Below, piece after piece: positions 4,676-5,922 of a stretch of 5,922 nt of DNA. Each line of letters starts with the position of its first letter. Position 1 is the stretch's first letter. The stretch is from positions 1,568 to 7,489 of the forward strand of contig MAGV01000031.1 of NCBI GenBank assembly GCA_001717015.1, given 5' to 3'. Under the pieces are notes generated by a model that saw only the letters and a list, made by a program, of their open reading frames with translations, had not been told where the DNA came from and searched no databases. The position numbers and the translations under genes are program-made. Source of the stretch: Candidatus Methanosuratincola petrocarbonis (ex Vanwonterghem et al. 2016). GTDB taxonomy: Archaea > Thermoproteota > Methanomethylicia > Methanomethylicales > Methanomethylicaceae.

Positions 4676-5922
4676 GTGAGACACAGCAGATCCGTCGCAT
4701 TGGCTCTATGTGCAGCCTTGATGGTTGGGCTGATTACTGCTGGCGTTTCTTATGCGGAGCAAAAGTACAAGGGAGTGACTATTACTGTAAGTGCGTGCGT
4801 AGAGGACGTTTGGGACAAGGTCCGCAAGCCAAAGATCGCCGAGTTTGAGGCGAAAACAGGCATCAAGGTTATCGTGGATGATGTAGCGTTCGGAGCTCTT
4901 CGAGAGAAGCACATAGCGGAGATGTCTGCCAAAACCGGGGCATTCGATGTCCTGTACATAATTGAGCCTTTTGTCGCAGAGTATCAGGGGGCCGGTTTCC
5001 TCCTTCCAATGGACAAAGTCATGAGCAAGGAAGAGATAGAGCAGGTTAAGAAAGAGTTCTTCCCTTCATTGCTCAAGGTCGTCACCTTCAACAACCGGCT
5101 CTATGGCGTACCGGGCTCGGTTATGATGCACTCCTTCGTGGTTAGGAAAGACCTGCTTGCCCAGCACGGGCTCGGGATTCCTAAGACATGGGAGGAACTC
5201 CTGGAGGCGGCTCGTAAAATCCACAACCCCTCCAAGGGGATATATGGGTTTGCGCTCCCTGCCGGCAGAATGGGCTCCGCCCAGGAGATGTTCGAGGAGA
5301 TCCTGGTGACCACTGGTGCCCGGACCTTTGATGAGAAGTGGAAACCCCTGTACAACAGCCCGGAGGCGTTAAAGACGCTCAAGTTCTGGATAGAGCTCTA
5401 CAAGGTGAGCCCGCCCGAAGCGTCAAACTGGTGGTGGGTCGACATCTGGAACGCTCTTCTCCAAGGTAGTGCCGCTATGACTTATGGGAGCACTGTGAGC
5501 CAGATGACGTTCAACGAGCCATCGCAGTCGAAGTTCGCGGGCAACTTCGAGTTCATCCCAATGGTGGTCCCGCAGGAGCGTCTCGGGAAACCGTATGTCG
5601 GTCGGGTTAACACGGTCAACTGGGTTATCCCGGCGGACAGCAAGAACCCGCAGGCTGCGTGGGAGTTCATCAAGTGGATTAACAGCTTCGAGATGAAGAA
5701 GGCTGAGGCCCTGTCAGGCCTAAAGGGTGGAACCTTCGACAGTGCACTGCGAAAGTACTACGAGGATCCTGAGATTCTGGCTGCCAGGCCTCATGCTAAG
5801 ATGCAGGCCGAACATCTGAAGAGTGCGGAGACCATGCCGCTCATACCTGAGATGCCGCGCATCATCGACATTCTGACGCTGCGGTTGAACCAGGCAGTGC
5901 TCGGGCAACTGAGCCCGCAAGA
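4676..5922 (+). CDS. ABC transporter extracellular solute-binding protein (family 1), 3' end outside window
   Basis: The frame from GTG 4676 stays open to the window edge, giving 415 complete codons. A Sec signal peptide is clear: basic RHSR, a hydrophobic core (residues 7-24) and an S-Y-A site that suggests cleavage after Ala27. The Cys at 12 does not fit a lipobox, so a freely secreted or periplasmic form is likelier than a lipoprotein. Typical family-1 motifs follow: FEAKTGIKV (57-65), LYGVP (142-146), GIPKTWEELLEAARKI (167-182), and late NTVNWVIPADSKNP (312-325) with AWEFIKWI. Such proteins bind sugars or similar solutes and pass them to membrane permeases, whose genes are expected just beyond the window. 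Family members run to about 420-440 residues, so little is missing. The gene follows the BtpA-like gene by 127 bases. The ligand cannot be read from the sequence. Confidence 0.92.
   Translation, partial: MRHSRSVALALCAALMVGLITAGVSYAEQKYKGVTITVSACVEDVWDKVRKPKIAEFEAKTGIKVIVDDVAFGALREKHIAEMSAKTGAFDVLYIIEPFVAEYQGAGFLLPMDKVMSKEEIEQVKKEFFPSLLKVVTFNNRLYGVPGSVMMHSFVVRKDLLAQHGLGIPKTWEELLEAARKIHNPSKGIYGFALPAGRMGSAQEMFEEILVTTGARTFDEKWKPLYNSPEALKTLKFWIELYKVSPPEASNWWWVDIWNALLQGSAAMTYGSTVSQMTFNEPSQSKFAGNFEFIPMVVPQERLGKPYVGRVNTVNWVIPADSKNPQAAWEFIKWINSFEMKKAEALSGLKGGTFDSALRKYYEDPEILAARPHAKMQAEHLKSAETMPLIPEMPRIIDILTLRLNQAVLGQLSPQ

Noticed and set aside
4703..4714. LALC as a lipobox in the binding protein
   Set aside because: The residue before Cys12 is Leu rather than Gly, Ala or Ser, and the Cys lies in the middle of the hydrophobic core. 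The S-Y-A site after it fits signal peptidase I better.

Overview
The window looks like part of a carbohydrate-uptake and catabolism locus from a bacterium. Four protein genes and one gene tail can be supported. The complete genes have strong GGAGG-type ribosome binding sites and roughly balanced base composition. ABC-importer, Gfo/Idh/MocA, TIM-barrel isomerase and BtpA/SgcQ families occur together in saprophytic or thermophilic Bacillota and related phyla. That placement is an inference from style and gene content; no phylogenetic marker is present.

Layout from left to right: (1) positions 1-185, plus strand, the C-terminal tail of a Gfo/Idh/MocA-type oxidoreductase cut by the window edge; (2) a 334-base convergent gap with a long inverted repeat; (3) minus strand, a TIM-barrel sugar-phosphate isomerase/epimerase (520-1365), which lies downstream of (4) a complete Gfo/Idh/MocA oxidoreductase (1662-2786, minus). 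The 296-base gap between (3) and (4) holds a perfect 13-bp hairpin. (5) A 937-base divergent intergenic region carries a good plus-strand promoter, a potentially structured leader and a 16-bp tandem repeat. (6) Plus strand, a BtpA/SgcQ-family TIM-barrel protein (3724-4548), followed by (7) a secreted ABC-transporter solute-binding protein (4676 to the window end, C-terminus and presumably permease genes beyond the edge).

Likely joint role (inference): the binding protein captures a sugar or sugar-like solute outside the membrane. The oxidoreductase(s) and the isomerase then perform NAD(P)-linked oxidation and keto/aldo rearrangement or epimerisation. The BtpA/SgcQ protein is a TIM-barrel enzyme of unknown reaction that is often found in such loci. 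The substrate cannot be read from the sequence.

No mobile element, CRISPR array, tRNA or rRNA was seen. The least explained parts are the long divergent intergenic region with its leader, the hairpin between the two minus-strand genes, and the uncharacterised reaction of the BtpA-like enzyme. I see no clear evidence for a wholly new kind of system.
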